A stretch of 64,000 nt of DNA, taken from assembly GCF_001427285.1 (NCBI RefSeq), contig NZ_LMFV01000045.1, positions 77,676 to 141,675 on the forward strand, read 5' to 3'. The notes under the pieces are model-generated. The model had not been told where the DNA came from, searched no databases, and saw only the letters and a program-made list of their open reading frames with translations. How positions within the stretch are numbered: the stretch's first letter is position 1; every line of letters starts with the position of its first letter. Both the position numbers and the translations under genes were made by a program. The stretch comes from Mesorhizobium sp. Root552 (GTDB lineage Bacteria; Pseudomonadota; Alphaproteobacteria; Rhizobiales; Rhizobiaceae). Positions 16,881 through 26,400 of the stretch are shown piece after piece.

Positions 16881-17641
16881 AGTCCGTCCCGCCCACGGAA
16901 ACGCCGCTGGTAGTAGGCGTCGTAAAGGGAGCTTTCGGTGAAATCGGTGGCCGCCAGCGAACGGCCGACGAAGATGATCGCGGTGCGCTCGATAGGATCT
17001 GCCTTCAATTGCTCTTCGATGGTGGTCAGCGTGCCGGTGACGATGCGCTCATCCGGCCATGAGGCGCGAAAGACGATGGCAACGGGGCAATCCGCGCCAT
17101 AGAGCGGCGAAAGATCGGCCACGACGCGGTCGATGGCGTGGATGGCGAGATGGATGGCGAGCGTTGCGCCGGTGCGGCCAAAGCCGGCCAGCGTTTCACC
17201 TGGCGGCATCTTCGAGGCGCGGCCCGAGACACGGGTGAGCACCAGGCTTTGCGCGACTTCCGGGATGGTGAGTTCGCGGCCAAGCGAGGCAGCTGCGGCG
17301 GCGAAAGCCGGCACGCCGGGGGTGAGCGTATAAGGGATGCCATGCTTTTGCAGGCGGCGGATCTGTTCGGCGACGGCGCTCCATACCGAAAGATCGCCGG
17401 AGTGCAGGCGGGCGACGTCATGGCCTGCCTGATGGGCGGAGAGGCAGGCCGCTTCGATTTCGTCAAGCGACATGGGCGCGGTGTCGATGAGCTTGGTGCC
17501 GGGCGTGCAGTGGTCGAGCAGTTCGGGCGCGACGATGGAGCCTGCGTAGAGGCAGACGGGGCAAGAGCCGAGCAGCCTTGCGCCGCGCACGGTGATGAGG
17601 TCTGCGGCACCGGGGCCAGCACCGATGAAATGGACGGTCAT
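16877..17641 (-). CDS. cobM: precorrin-4 C11-methyltransferase
   Basis: A 254-residue tetrapyrrole methylase that methylates C11 to give precorrin-5. Motifs are [65 protein letters not shown] and [10 protein letters not shown] 17641 is used: it overlaps the cobE stop by 4 bp and places the SAM-binding strand at the N-terminus, while the longer frame adds only an Arg-rich leader. Confidence 0.95.
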   Translation of the reverse strand: MTVHFIGAGPGAADLITVRGARLLGSCPVCLYAGSIVAPELLDHCTPGTKLIDTAPMSLDEIEAACLSAHQAGHDVARLHSGDLSVWSAVAEQIRRLQKHGIPYTLTPGVPAFAAAAASLGRELTIPEVAQSLVLTRVSGRASKMPPGETLAGFGRTGATLAIHLAIHAIDRVVADLSPLYGADCPVAIVFRASWPDERIVTGTLTTIEEQLKADPIERTAIIFVGRSLAATDFTESSLYDAYYQRRFRGRDGL

Positions 17642-18024
17642 ATTGTGTCTCCGGCGACGGCGATGGCGCAAGTGACGGGGCCAAGCACGGTGCGGGGCCC
17701 GAGCAGGCGGGCACGGTGGCCGGCCGCGGCAAGTGCGGCCGTTTCGGACACTGACGGACTGCCCGTGGCCGCGAGCGAGCGACCGGAACGGGTGAGGCCA
17801 CGCAGTGAGACGATTTGCAGGGCAGGGCCATCGACGAGGAAAACCGGCAGGCGCAACTCATGCCCGGCAGAGAAGATCGCATCTTCATGTGCTTTCAGCT
17901 TGGCGGTGGCCAAGCCGGAGAGCGAGGCCGACGAGAGACCGTGCGATTGCAAGGCAGCTTCGACAGCCGCCAGAATCTGCTTGGTGCTGACACCCTTCTT
18001 GCAGCCAATGCCTGCGACCATCAT
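17638..18024 (-). CDS. cobE: CobE / CbiG C-terminal-domain protein
   Basis: A 128-residue protein starting [20 protein letters not shown] and matching CobE, the homologue of the CbiG C-terminal domain. In the aerobic pathway its exact role is unsettled; it has been proposed to assist around the precorrin-4/5 step or to bind hydrogenobyrinic acid. It lies between cobL and cobM with overlapping start and stop codons on both sides, so co-translation is likely. Confidence 0.9.
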   Translation of the reverse strand: MMVAGIGCKKGVSTKQILAAVEAALQSHGLSSASLSGLATAKLKAHEDAIFSAGHELRLPVFLVDGPALQIVSLRGLTRSGRSLAATGSPSVSETAALAAAGHRARLLGPRTVLGPVTCAIAVAGDTI

Positions 18025-19253
18025 GGCTTCACCCAATTCCACTGGGTGATTGGCATAGCGGAGCGCCAGCCTTGCATTGAACCGATGGAGGCTGCGCGCG
18101 AGAGGGCGATGCGGGTCAGGTCGCCGCCCAGCGCGGCGTGGCGGGCGATGAGCAGCGCTTCCATTTCGAGTGTCACGGCATTGGCGACGAGCCGGCCGCC
18201 GGGGCGCAAGGCAGCAATTGCCGCGTCGAGCACACCGGCGTCGCTGCCACCACCGCCGATGAAGACGGCATCGGGCGTTTCGAGGCCAACTAGCGCTTGC
18301 GGGGCGGTGCCGTGAATGACGGCAAGGCCCGGCACGCCACAGGCAGCCGCGTTGCGGCCGATGCGGGCGGCGCGCTCCGCGTCGGTCTCGATGGCCACGG
18401 CGCGCAGCGACGGGTGAGCCAGCATCCATTCGATGCCGATGGAGCCGGAGCCGGCGCCGATGTCCCATAGCAGTTCGCCGCGCCGGGCGGCGAGGGCGGA
18501 AAGTGTCAGGGCGCGGACTTCGCGCTTGGTGATCTGGCCGTCATGCTCGAACAGGTCGTCGGCCATTCCGGCAGTCAAAGGCAGGATGCGTGCCTGCGGG
18601 GCCGTTTCAACTTCGATTGCCAGTACATTGAGCGGATTGATGTTTTCGATCTGGAGGGTATCGGCGCGAGTGTTGCAAATGGCTTCGTTCTCGCCGCCGA
18701 GCGCTTCCAGCACGGTAAATCGGCTCGGGCCAAAGCCGAGATCGGTGAGCAGGCCGGCAATGGCGGCCGGAGCAGCGTCATCCGAAGTCAAGGCAAGAAT
18801 GCGCGTGCCGGGATGCAGCAAGGGGCGGATGAGGTCGAGCGGGCGGCCATGCAGCGAAACGGTCTCGATGTCCTGCAAGGTCCATCCGAGGCGGGAGGCG
18901 GCCAGCGAGAAGGCGGACGGCGCCGGGATAACGCGCATTTCAGCGATGGGGACCTTTCGGCCCAGTGTGACACCGACGCCGTGCAGGAACGGGTCACCCG
19001 AGGCGAGAACGCAGACGGCTCGACCGGCGAGCGCTGCAACTTCGGTCATGCCGGCGTCGAAGGGTGTGGGCCACTGACGGGCCTCTCCCCGGGTCAGGGG
19101 GCGGGCAAGTTCGAGGTGGCGCTTGCCGCCGAAAACAAACTCGGCATCGGCAATGGCGCGCTTGGCCTCGTCACCCAGACCCGCTACACCGTCTTCGCCG
19201 ATGCCGACGACAGTGAGCCATTGGGAGGCAGGCGGCATTCGTTCAGCAGGCAT
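18021..19253 (-). CDS. cobL: precorrin-6Y C5,15-methyltransferase (decarboxylating)
   Basis: A 410-residue bifunctional enzyme. The N-terminal CbiE-like methylase has LTVVGIGEDGVAGL, FVFGGKRHL and VLASGDPFLHGVG. The C-terminal CbiT-like domain has ELLWDIGAGSGSIGIEWM and DAVFIGGGGSDAGV. It methylates C5 and C15 and removes the C12 acetate carboxyl. ATG 19253 is chosen: it gives a family-like N-terminus and has GGTGGG 8 bp upstream. This start codon overlaps the possible cobK start on the other strand (see findings). Confidence 0.95.
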   Translation of the reverse strand: MPAERMPPASQWLTVVGIGEDGVAGLGDEAKRAIADAEFVFGGKRHLELARPLTRGEARQWPTPFDAGMTEVAALAGRAVCVLASGDPFLHGVGVTLGRKVPIAEMRVIPAPSAFSLAASRLGWTLQDIETVSLHGRPLDLIRPLLHPGTRILALTSDDAAPAAIAGLLTDLGFGPSRFTVLEALGGENEAICNTRADTLQIENINPLNVLAIEVETAPQARILPLTAGMADDLFEHDGQITKREVRALTLSALAARRGELLWDIGAGSGSIGIEWMLAHPSLRAVAIETDAERAARIGRNAAACGVPGLAVIHGTAPQALVGLETPDAVFIGGGGSDAGVLDAAIAALRPGGRLVANAVTLEMEALLIARHAALGGDLTRIALSRAASIGSMQGWRSAMPITQWNWVKP

Positions 19254-19254
19254 G

Positions 19255-20022
19255 ATGACCCACCATATCCTGATCCTTGGCGGCACCAGCGAGGCGCGGC
19301 AACTGGCCGGCAGGCTGGCAGCGCGCAGCGACGTCGCCGTCAGGCTGTCGCTGGCCGGGCGCACCGAAAATCCCGCTGCGCAGCCAGTGCCGACGCGCAT
19401 CGGTGGCTTCGGCGGGGCCGAGGGGCTGGCCCGCTATTTGCACGAGCAGCATGTCGATCTTCTGATAGATGCCACGCATCCCTATGCGGCGCGCATTTCG
19501 GCCAATGCGGCAAAGGCGGCCGAAAGAACCGGCACGACGATGCTGGCGCTGCGCCGCCCCGGCTGGGAGCCGGTCGAGGGTGACAGATGGACCATGGTCG
19601 ATACGGTGGCAGATGCGGTCGCCGCACTCGGGGCAAAGCCGCGTCGTGTGTTCCTCGCGCTTGGCCGGCAAGAGGTGGCGGCGTTCGAGTCTTGTCGACC
19701 GCACCATTATCTCATCCGCAGCGTCGATCCGGTCGAACCGCCGCTGAATGTGCCTGATGCGACTTATATTCTGGCGCGCGGGCCGTTCGCTGAAGCGGAT
19801 GAGAGGACCCTGCTGCTCACGCATGGTATCGATGCGGTGGTGTCCAAGAACAGCGGGGGTGCTGCGACCTACGGCAAGATCGCGGCGGCGCGAAGCCTGG
19901 GCGTCGAGGTGGTGATGATCCGCCGGCCTGCGCTGCCGCAGGTGCCTTGCGGCGAAACCGTCGAGGAGCTTGTCCGGATGGTCGATCATCATCTCGGCCC
20001 CGTGGCGGAACGCGGCGTGTAA
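19255..20022 (+). CDS. cobK: precorrin-6A reductase
   Basis: A 255-residue NADPH-dependent enzyme reducing precorrin-6A to precorrin-6B. Motifs are HILILGGTSEARQLAGRLA, GGFGGAEGLARYL, DLLIDATHPYAARISANA, RVFLALGRQEV and VVSKNSGGAATYGKIAAAR. It is the only plus-strand gene in the cluster. ATG 19252 and ATG 19255 are both possible. Its 3' end overlaps cobJ on the opposite strand by 34 bp. With cobL abutting its start there is no separate promoter space, so any promoter lies inside cobL. Confidence 0.94.
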   Translation: MTHHILILGGTSEARQLAGRLAARSDVAVRLSLAGRTENPAAQPVPTRIGGFGGAEGLARYLHEQHVDLLIDATHPYAARISANAAKAAERTGTTMLALRRPGWEPVEGDRWTMVDTVADAVAALGAKPRRVFLALGRQEVAAFESCRPHHYLIRSVDPVEPPLNVPDATYILARGPFAEADERTLLLTHGIDAVVSKNSGGAATYGKIAAARSLGVEVVMIRRPALPQVPCGETVEELVRMVDHHLGPVAERGV

Positions 20023-20750
20023 ACCAGGGCCGGCCGCTCGCCGCGCTTGATGATGCGGGTTTCCGGCGAGCCGATGATGATGCAGGTCGCCATGTCGGCC
20101 ATTTCGGGAACGGTATCGGCGAGCAGGCAGACGTTCATGCGCTCGTCCGGACGGCCGGCGGCGCGACCGAAGATGACGGGGGTGGTGCCGGGAAGCACCG
20201 CAGACAGGCATTCGAAGGCGCGGCCAAGTTGCCAGGGCCGTGCCTTGCTGATCGGGTTATAGAGCGCGATGACGAAGCCGGCACCCGCCGCCGCCAGCAG
20301 GCGAAGCTCGATCAGATCCCACGGTTTCAGATTGTCGGACAGCGAGATGGCGCAGAAGTCGTGACCAAGCGGGGCGCCGATGCGCGCGGCGACGGCGAGC
20401 ATGGCGGTGACGCCGGGCACGATGGCAATGTCGATGTCACGCCATGCGGCAGGGCCGGCTTCGATGGCCTCGCAGACGGCGGCGGCCATGGCGAAGACGC
20501 CCGGATCGCCACCGGAAACGACGGCGACGCTGTGGCCGACCCTCGCTTTTTCCAGCGCTTCCGTTGCCCGCGCAAGTTCCTCGCGGTTGTCGGAGGCTAC
20601 GCGCACCTGATCGTCCCTGAGTTCAAGGCGCTCGAGATAGGGCTTGTAGCCATAGAAGAATTCAGCCTCGGCGACGGCGCGGCTCGCCTCCGGCGTCACC
20701 TGGTCGGCATTGCCCGGCCCGAGGCCGATGACGGTGAGACGGCCGGTCAC
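19989..20750 (-). CDS. cobJ: precorrin-3B C17-methyltransferase
   Basis: A 253-residue SAM enzyme that methylates C17 and drives ring contraction to precorrin-4. Motifs are LTVIGLGPGNADQVTPEA, FFYGYKPYLERL, AVVSGGDPGVFAMAAAV, IVPGVTAMLAVAARIGAPLG, ALYNPISKARPW and IIIGSPETR. Its start overlaps the cobI stop by 4 bp. Confidence 0.96.
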   Translation of the reverse strand: MTGRLTVIGLGPGNADQVTPEASRAVAEAEFFYGYKPYLERLELRDDQVRVASDNREELARATEALEKARVGHSVAVVSGGDPGVFAMAAAVCEAIEAGPAAWRDIDIAIVPGVTAMLAVAARIGAPLGHDFCAISLSDNLKPWDLIELRLLAAAGAGFVIALYNPISKARPWQLGRAFECLSAVLPGTTPVIFGRAAGRPDERMNVCLLADTVPEMADMATCIIIGSPETRIIKRGERPALVYTPRSATGPR

Positions 20751-21511
20751 AGGATCGCTCCCGAAGCGAGTTCGCCCGGCCGGCCCGTCCAGCCGGCGAC
20801 GAGGATGATGGTGAAATAGGGCGCCTTGTCGTCGGTCTTGTCGAGGAGGCGCATGGAAGCGCCGTTCGCCATGGTGCCGCGCTCGACATAGATAGCCTTT
20901 TCGAGCTTGCCGACTGCCGTCAGCGCTCGCCTGATCTTGGGCAAATTACGGCCAACTTTCATGATGACGGCGGCATCGGTGTCGCCAAGGCGGCGGGTGA
21001 GTTCGGCCTCGTTCATGGTGCCGGGAAGCACGGTCAGCACATCGTCGCCCTGCACGATTGGTTGGCTGGTGGCCGACCAGCAGCCGGACATGGCGGTGAC
21101 GCCGGGGATGACCTCGGTCGGGAAACGATGCGCCAGCCTGACATGGAGGTGCATGTAGGAGCCGTAGAACAGTGGATCGCCTTCGGACAGCACGGCCACG
21201 GTGCGGCCGGCGGCGAGATGCTGGGCCACCTGCTCGGCCGACTGTTCGTAGAAGGCAAGGATCTGCGCCTTGTAATCCGGGTGATCCTTGTCGATCTCGG
21301 TGGTGACCGGATAGTGGAGCGGCAGTTCGATGACGCCGGGTTTCATATAGCTGTCGACGATGGCACGGGCATTGCCAGGGCTGTTGCGCTTGGCGAAGTG
21401 GGCCACCACATCGGCCTCGGCCAGCGCACGCACGGCCTTCAGCGTCATCAGTTCGGGGTCGCCGGGGCCGGTGCCGACGCCGATCAACCTGCCTTGCTCA
21501 GAATGTGTCAC
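20747..21511 (-). CDS. cobI: precorrin-2 C20-methyltransferase
   Basis: A 254-residue methylase converting precorrin-2 to precorrin-3A. Motifs are GRLIGVGTGPGDPELMTLKA, VLSEGDPLFYGSYMHL, EVIPGVTAMSGCWS and VIMKVGRNLPKIRRAL. The start is GTG 21511, overlapping the cobH stop (GTGA). A longer open frame exists upstream, but it runs through cobH and has no family similarity. Confidence 0.95.
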   Translation of the reverse strand: MTHSEQGRLIGVGTGPGDPELMTLKAVRALAEADVVAHFAKRNSPGNARAIVDSYMKPGVIELPLHYPVTTEIDKDHPDYKAQILAFYEQSAEQVAQHLAAGRTVAVLSEGDPLFYGSYMHLHVRLAHRFPTEVIPGVTAMSGCWSATSQPIVQGDDVLTVLPGTMNEAELTRRLGDTDAAVIMKVGRNLPKIRRALTAVGKLEKAIYVERGTMANGASMRLLDKTDDKAPYFTIILVAGWTGRPGELASGAIL

Positions 21512-22140
21512 AGGCCGGGCCTCGCCAATGCGTTGAGGGCGGCGGCGGTCATGGCGCTGCCGCCGAGCCTGCCGCGCACGATGGCGAAGGGAACGCCGTA
21601 AGAGTTTTCCGCCAGCGCATCCTTCGATTCGGCAGCACCGACAAAGCCGACCGGCATGCCGATGATCGCCGCCGGCTTCGGCGCACCGTCGCGCAACTTT
21701 TCCAGCAGGTAGAAGAGGGCGGTTGGCGCATTGCCGATGGCGACGACGCTGCCTGCCATGCGCTCGTCCCACAGGTCGATGGCGGCGGCCGAGCGGGTGT
21801 TGCCGATTTCGGCGGCGCGGGCAGTGGTGCGTTGGTCGCGCAGCGTGCAGATCACTTCGTTGCCGGAGGGCAGGCGGACGCGGGTGACGCCGTGCGCGAC
21901 CATTTCTGCATCGCAGAAGATCGGCGCGCCGGCCTGCAGTGCGGCGCGGGCGGCGGCGACGAAACCGGTCGAGAAGACGAAATTGCGGGCAGCCTCGACT
22001 TGACCGCAGGCATGGATCATGCGGATCGCAACATCGGCTTCGGCTTCGGTGAAGCGGGCAAGGTCCGCCTCGGCGCGGATGATGGCGAAGGAGCGCTCAT
22101 AGATCGCGGTGCCGTCGCGGATATAGTCGTAGGCGGCCAT
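21508..22140 (-). CDS. cobH: precorrin-8X methylmutase
   Basis: A 210-residue enzyme that moves the C11 methyl to C12, giving hydrogenobyrinic acid. Motifs are YIRDGTAIYERSFAIIRAEADL, RMIHACGQVEAARNFVFS (the catalytic His lies in the MIHACGQ region), IFCDAEMVAHGVTR and GMPVGFVGAAESKDAL. It starts 2 bp after cobG ends. Confidence 0.96.
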   Translation of the reverse strand: MAAYDYIRDGTAIYERSFAIIRAEADLARFTEAEADVAIRMIHACGQVEAARNFVFSTGFVAAARAALQAGAPIFCDAEMVAHGVTRVRLPSGNEVICTLRDQRTTARAAEIGNTRSAAAIDLWDERMAGSVVAIGNAPTALFYLLEKLRDGAPKPAAIIGMPVGFVGAAESKDALAENSYGVPFAIVRGRLGGSAMTAAALNALARPGL

Positions 22141-22142
22141 GC

Positions 22143-23489
22143 TCAGTCCTGTCGGTAAGCGGTTTGGATGGGTGCCGCGCCAAGGCGAGCGAGGCAGGCG
22201 GCGGTGGTTTCGCCCGGCTGGCGCGAGGCTTGAACGAGGTTGGCGATGGCGGCAAGCCCGCGCGCGGCGTCATCGCATGATGTGTTGTCGGGCGAAAGCG
22301 CCTTTGCCGGTCCGTTCACGACAAGCCCGGTGCCGCCGTCGCGGCCCACGACTGTGAGAGCCGCGGCGCCGGGGTGGGCGCAACCTTTGGCGCAACCGGA
22401 GATGTGGAGTGTGCAGGAACCGTCGAAGAAGCCGGGCACGGTCGCGGCGACCTGTTCGGCGATGGCGCGGGTTTCGATGTTGCCGGACGCACAGGCTGGT
22501 GTGCCGGGGCAAGCTGCGATGTGCAGGCGAGGATCGGTGGGGTCTGTGATGAAGCCGAGCGCAGCGGCCGTGTCTTGCAGACGATGGCAGGCGTCTTCGC
22601 TCAAGCCGAGGAATAGTAACGAGCGTGCAGGGGCCGGGCGTATGTCGGCGGTGCCCTCGTCAAGGGCAGCGCGAGACAATTCGATGAGCTTCCCTGCCGG
22701 CATTGCGCCGAAGGGCAGGGCGATGCCGAGCGCGAGGGTGGCGTTGGCGAGGAGAATTATGCCGAAAGGAAAATGCTTTGAGATACCTCCCTCTGTCCTG
22801 CCGGACATCTTCCCCTCAAGGGGCGAGATCAGGCCAACAGGGAGGATTTCGTCAGCGGCGCGCAAATCCCGCGCGCGGGCTTCCTTCCCAAGTGCGGCGA
22901 TCGCTTGCAGGATGGCGATCGCCGCATCGCAGACGGAGTTTTCGGAAATGATGCCCTGCTGGACGGCGGTCGCCGCGTCGCCACCGGTTGCCAGTAACCA
23001 GACCGTTTCGTTGCCGCGCTTTTGCGCCACCAGCCGCACGTCGGCGATGATGGTATCCATGGTGAGGTGGCCACCGCCATCAACCACCACGGAAACCTTG
23101 GGGCCAAGCCGTTTGGCGAGGCCGGCGGAGGCGATGGCGGCGCGGATTGCGTCGGCCAGTGGGCGCGGATCGGCAATTTCGGATGGATCGAGGCCGGCCA
23201 GCGGCCCGGTTTCGACCGGCACGCCGGTGCGTACCGCGATGCCCAGTTGCTCCACCTCGCCAGCGAGTTGGCGGGCTGAGAATGGTGTCAGGCCACGAAT
23301 TTGCAGACTGCCGCGCGCGGTTACTTCAACGATGCCGTTGCCTTGGCGCAGCGCGGATTCGCAGAGTCCGATCAAGGTGTTGGGCGAAAGTCCTCCAGCA
23401 ATCGGATTGAGCCGGGCAAGCAAACCGTCACCGGTTTGCATCGGTGTTGAAAGGGTCGGGCAGGCGCCGCGTCGGGACATGGCGTTCAT
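22143..23489 (-). CDS. cobG: precorrin-3B synthase (CobG), with in-frame repeat insertion
   Basis: A 448-residue sirohaem-reductase-like monooxygenase. With O2 it makes precorrin-3B, the defining step of the aerobic pathway. The [4Fe-4S]/haem Cys motifs are visible: AACPGTPACASGN and LHISGCAKGCAHPG. Near residues 220-235 the frame carries ISPLEGKMSGRTEGG, encoded by an interspersed palindromic repeat (22785-22830) that also occurs in cobN. The rest of the protein looks intact and the reading frame is kept, so the gene is probably functional. Start overlaps the cobN stop by 4 bp. Confidence 0.93.
   Translation of the reverse strand: MNAMSRRGACPTLSTPMQTGDGLLARLNPIAGGLSPNTLIGLCESALRQGNGIVEVTARGSLQIRGLTPFSARQLAGEVEQLGIAVRTGVPVETGPLAGLDPSEIADPRPLADAIRAAIASAGLAKRLGPKVSVVVDGGGHLTMDTIIADVRLVAQKRGNETVWLLATGGDAATAVQQGIISENSVCDAAIAILQAIAALGKEARARDLRAADEILPVGLISPLEGKMSGRTEGGISKHFPFGIILLANATLALGIALPFGAMPAGKLIELSRAALDEGTADIRPAPARSLLFLGLSEDACHRLQDTAAALGFITDPTDPRLHIAACPGTPACASGNIETRAIAEQVAATVPGFFDGSCTLHISGCAKGCAHPGAAALTVVGRDGGTGLVVNGPAKALSPDNTSCDDAARGLAAIANLVQASRQPGETTAACLARLGAAPIQTAYRQD
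22785..22830 (-). repeat. palindromic repeat element copy 1, inside cobG
   Basis: About 46 bp containing a 22-nt segment (22789-22810) identical to 25458-25479 in cobN. It is followed by a short inverted repeat (CCCCTCAAGGGG at 22812-22823). On the minus strand it is translated as ISPLEGKMSGRTEGG. I recognise this sequence type as a frequent intergenic repeat in Mesorhizobium-like genomes, from memory. Here it is inside a coding frame without disrupting it. Confidence 0.75.
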
Positions 23490-26400
23490 GCCGCGACCCC
23501 TTGTTGCGCTTCGGCGATGAGGGTGGCGAGGTCGTCATCAATCGAGTTGCGCAGCGGGTGCCAGAGCCCCCGTCGGCGCGCCGACAGGAAGCGCTCGGCA
23601 ATCACTTTCGCGGCGGCCGGGTTCTCGCGCAACAGGAAGGCGCGCACGGCGGGATCGCCGAGATAGGCGTCGTGCACGACTTCGATCAGATTGCCGGGGA
23701 TGGCATGGGTGGTCTCGGCAAAACCGACGAGGCGATCGACGGTTTCGGCGAATTCCGAGGCGCCGCGCGGGCCGTGCCGCATCTGGCCGGCGATGAAGCG
23801 CGGATTGACGGCACGCGCCCGCACCACGCGACCGACGGCTTGTGCGACCGAGCGCGGCTTCGGCTTTTGCGGATCGGTGGTGTCGAGCACGACGACATCG
23901 GCATTGCCGCCAAGCGCCGCCAAGGCGGCGGAAAAGCCGCCGATGAAGGCGACATCGGCGGAGCCTTCGAGGATGTCGCGGCCCGGATCGTCACCGGTGT
24001 GGACGAGCAGGTCGGCATCGGCAAGGCGGCCAGCAAACGCGCCGGGTGCCGAAACACCTTCGCCTTCAGCTCCACCATAGGCATGCGAGGCGGCGTCGAG
24101 GTAGGCGCGGCCAAGGTCTTCGCGCGCCTGCCAGTCTCCGCTTGAAAGCAGGTCCTCCAAGCCCGCGCCATAGGTTCCGGGCGAAGAGCCGAAGATGCGG
24201 GGGGTGACCTTGCCATCGGCGCGCGTGCGGGCGGCGAGTGGATTTTCGGAGTCGTCCTCGTCGCGCGTGGCGACCGCGGTGGCGGCGGCGTCGACCAGCG
24301 CGATCTGGGTCGGGAACATGTCGCGGAACAGGCCGGAAATGCGCCAGGTGACATCGATGCGCGGGCGGCCAAGCAGGGCGGGTGGCAGCACCTCGATGCC
24401 GGTGACGCGGCCGGTGGCGGCGTCCCATTGCGGGCGGCAGCCCATAACGGCGAGGCCCTGGGCGATCTCCTCGCCGCCGGTGCGCAGCGATGCCGAACCC
24501 CAGAGGTCGATGACCAGCGAGCGGGGCCAGTCGCCATGAGTCTGGAGGTAGCTTGTCACCACCTCGTCGCTGGCTGCCTTGCCGAGGTCGAAGGCGGTGG
24601 GGGTCGGCATGGTGCGCGGGTCGGCGGTGAACAGATTGCGCCCGGTGGGCAATACGTCGATACGGCCACGCGCCGGCGCGCCGGAGGGGCCGGCGGTGAC
24701 ATGGCGGCCGTCGAGCGCGGCAAGGAGAGCGGATTGCTCGGTAGCGGCGCTTTGCAGGCGCAGCGGGTCCGTCTCGCCTTCCGCGGCGCGGCCATAGATG
24801 TGCAGGCCGTCCTTGATGGCGAAGTCCTTGAGATCGCACAGCCAGGCATCGATCCGGCGCAAAGCCTCGTCGGGTGCATCTGTGTTGGCGATGCCTGCTT
24901 CCGTCGCAAGCCCGGTCTGGGCCGCTGTTTCCACGATGAGTTTGGCGAGGCGGTCGCGACGGCGGCGGTCCAGCCCGTCTGCCTGCGCGTATTCATCGAC
25001 CAGCCGCTCAAGCCTTTGCTGATTTTCATCGAGGCTTGCTTCGGTGAGGGGTGGGGGCAGGTGGCCGAGCGTGATAGCGGCAATGCGCCGCTTGGCCTGG
25101 GCGGCCTCACCTGGATTGGAGACGATGAAGGGGTAGACGACCGGCAGCGAGCCGGTGACGATCTCGGGGAAGCAGGATTCGCTAAGTGCTACCGTCTTGC
25201 CCGGTAGCCATTCCAGTGTGCCGTGGGCACCGACATGGACGATGGCGTGGGCACCGATCGACTTTTGCAACCACAGGCCGAAAGCGATCAGGGCGTGGCG
25301 CGGCGGCAGTGTCGGATCGTGGTAGTCGGCGCGGCGGTCGGCAGAGCGGCCCCGGTCGGGGGCGAGCGCCACAGTGATGTTGCCGAAGGTGGCTGCCCGG
25401 AATGGGAAGCCCAGAGGTGCTTCTGCTGCGGGTGCGGGGCCGCGCTCTACGTTGCCCCCCTCTGTCCTGCCGGACATCTCGGGGGAGATCACGCTTGCGG
25501 CACCCCATGCCTTTTCCACCGCCTCGCGCGCCTCGGCAGGCAGGCCGGCGAAGTGGCGGCGGTAGTCGTCGAGGCTCACCTCCAGTGAGCCGGACTCCAG
25601 CATGCCCAGCAACTCACGCGGCGATTGCGGAATCTTGTCAATAGTATAGCCGGCTTGCTTGAGGTCATGCAGCATGGCGAGGATGCTTGCCGGCACGTCG
25701 AGACCGACGGCGTAACCGGTGCGTCCCGGTGCGCTTGGATAGTCCGGGATCAGGATAGCGATGCGACGCTCGGCGGGCGGCGTTTTCTTCAATCGAATGA
25801 AGTTGGCGATGCGCCGGGCGACTTGCGCAATGCGGTCCGGTTCGGGTTGATTGGCATGGGCGCGGAAACCCAATGCCGGATCGACCTTGCTTTCGGCCTT
25901 GAAGGAAATCGCGCCGGCAAGGATGCGGCCGTCGAGTTCGGGCAGCACGACGTGCATGGCGAGATCCGCCGGCGCCAGCCCGCGCTGGTTGTTTTCCCAC
26001 GCGTCGCGGCGGGTCGTGGCGACGATAACCTGGAAGACCGGTACACCGGCGCGGTCGAACGGCGTTTCGGTTCCGGGTTCGGCACCTGAGGCGAATGCCG
26101 TGGCTGTGACGATGGCGGCGGGTGGGATCTCGGCAAAGGCCGCTTCCACGAAGGCAAGCGAACCGGGGTCTTTCAGGCTGGAGACGAAAATGGGTAGGGC
26201 TGAGATGCCATTTTGTCTCAGTTCCGCCGTTAGTGCGTCGATGGGCGTGACATCCGATGCCAAAAGCATGGAACGGTAGAACAGGATGGGGATGACGGGT
26301 GCCGTCTGGTCTCCCAGGTGGGGCGAGGTGAGTACACCAACGCCCGGCTCGTAGTAGCCGGCCTTGGGAACTTCGACAGGGGCAGCGAGCTGCGCCTCAC

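Noticed and set aside
22240..23520. 426-codon plus-strand open frame
   Set aside because: Antisense of cobG, which has clear Cys-cluster motifs; the antisense product is low-complexity Ser/Ala/Pro/Arg.
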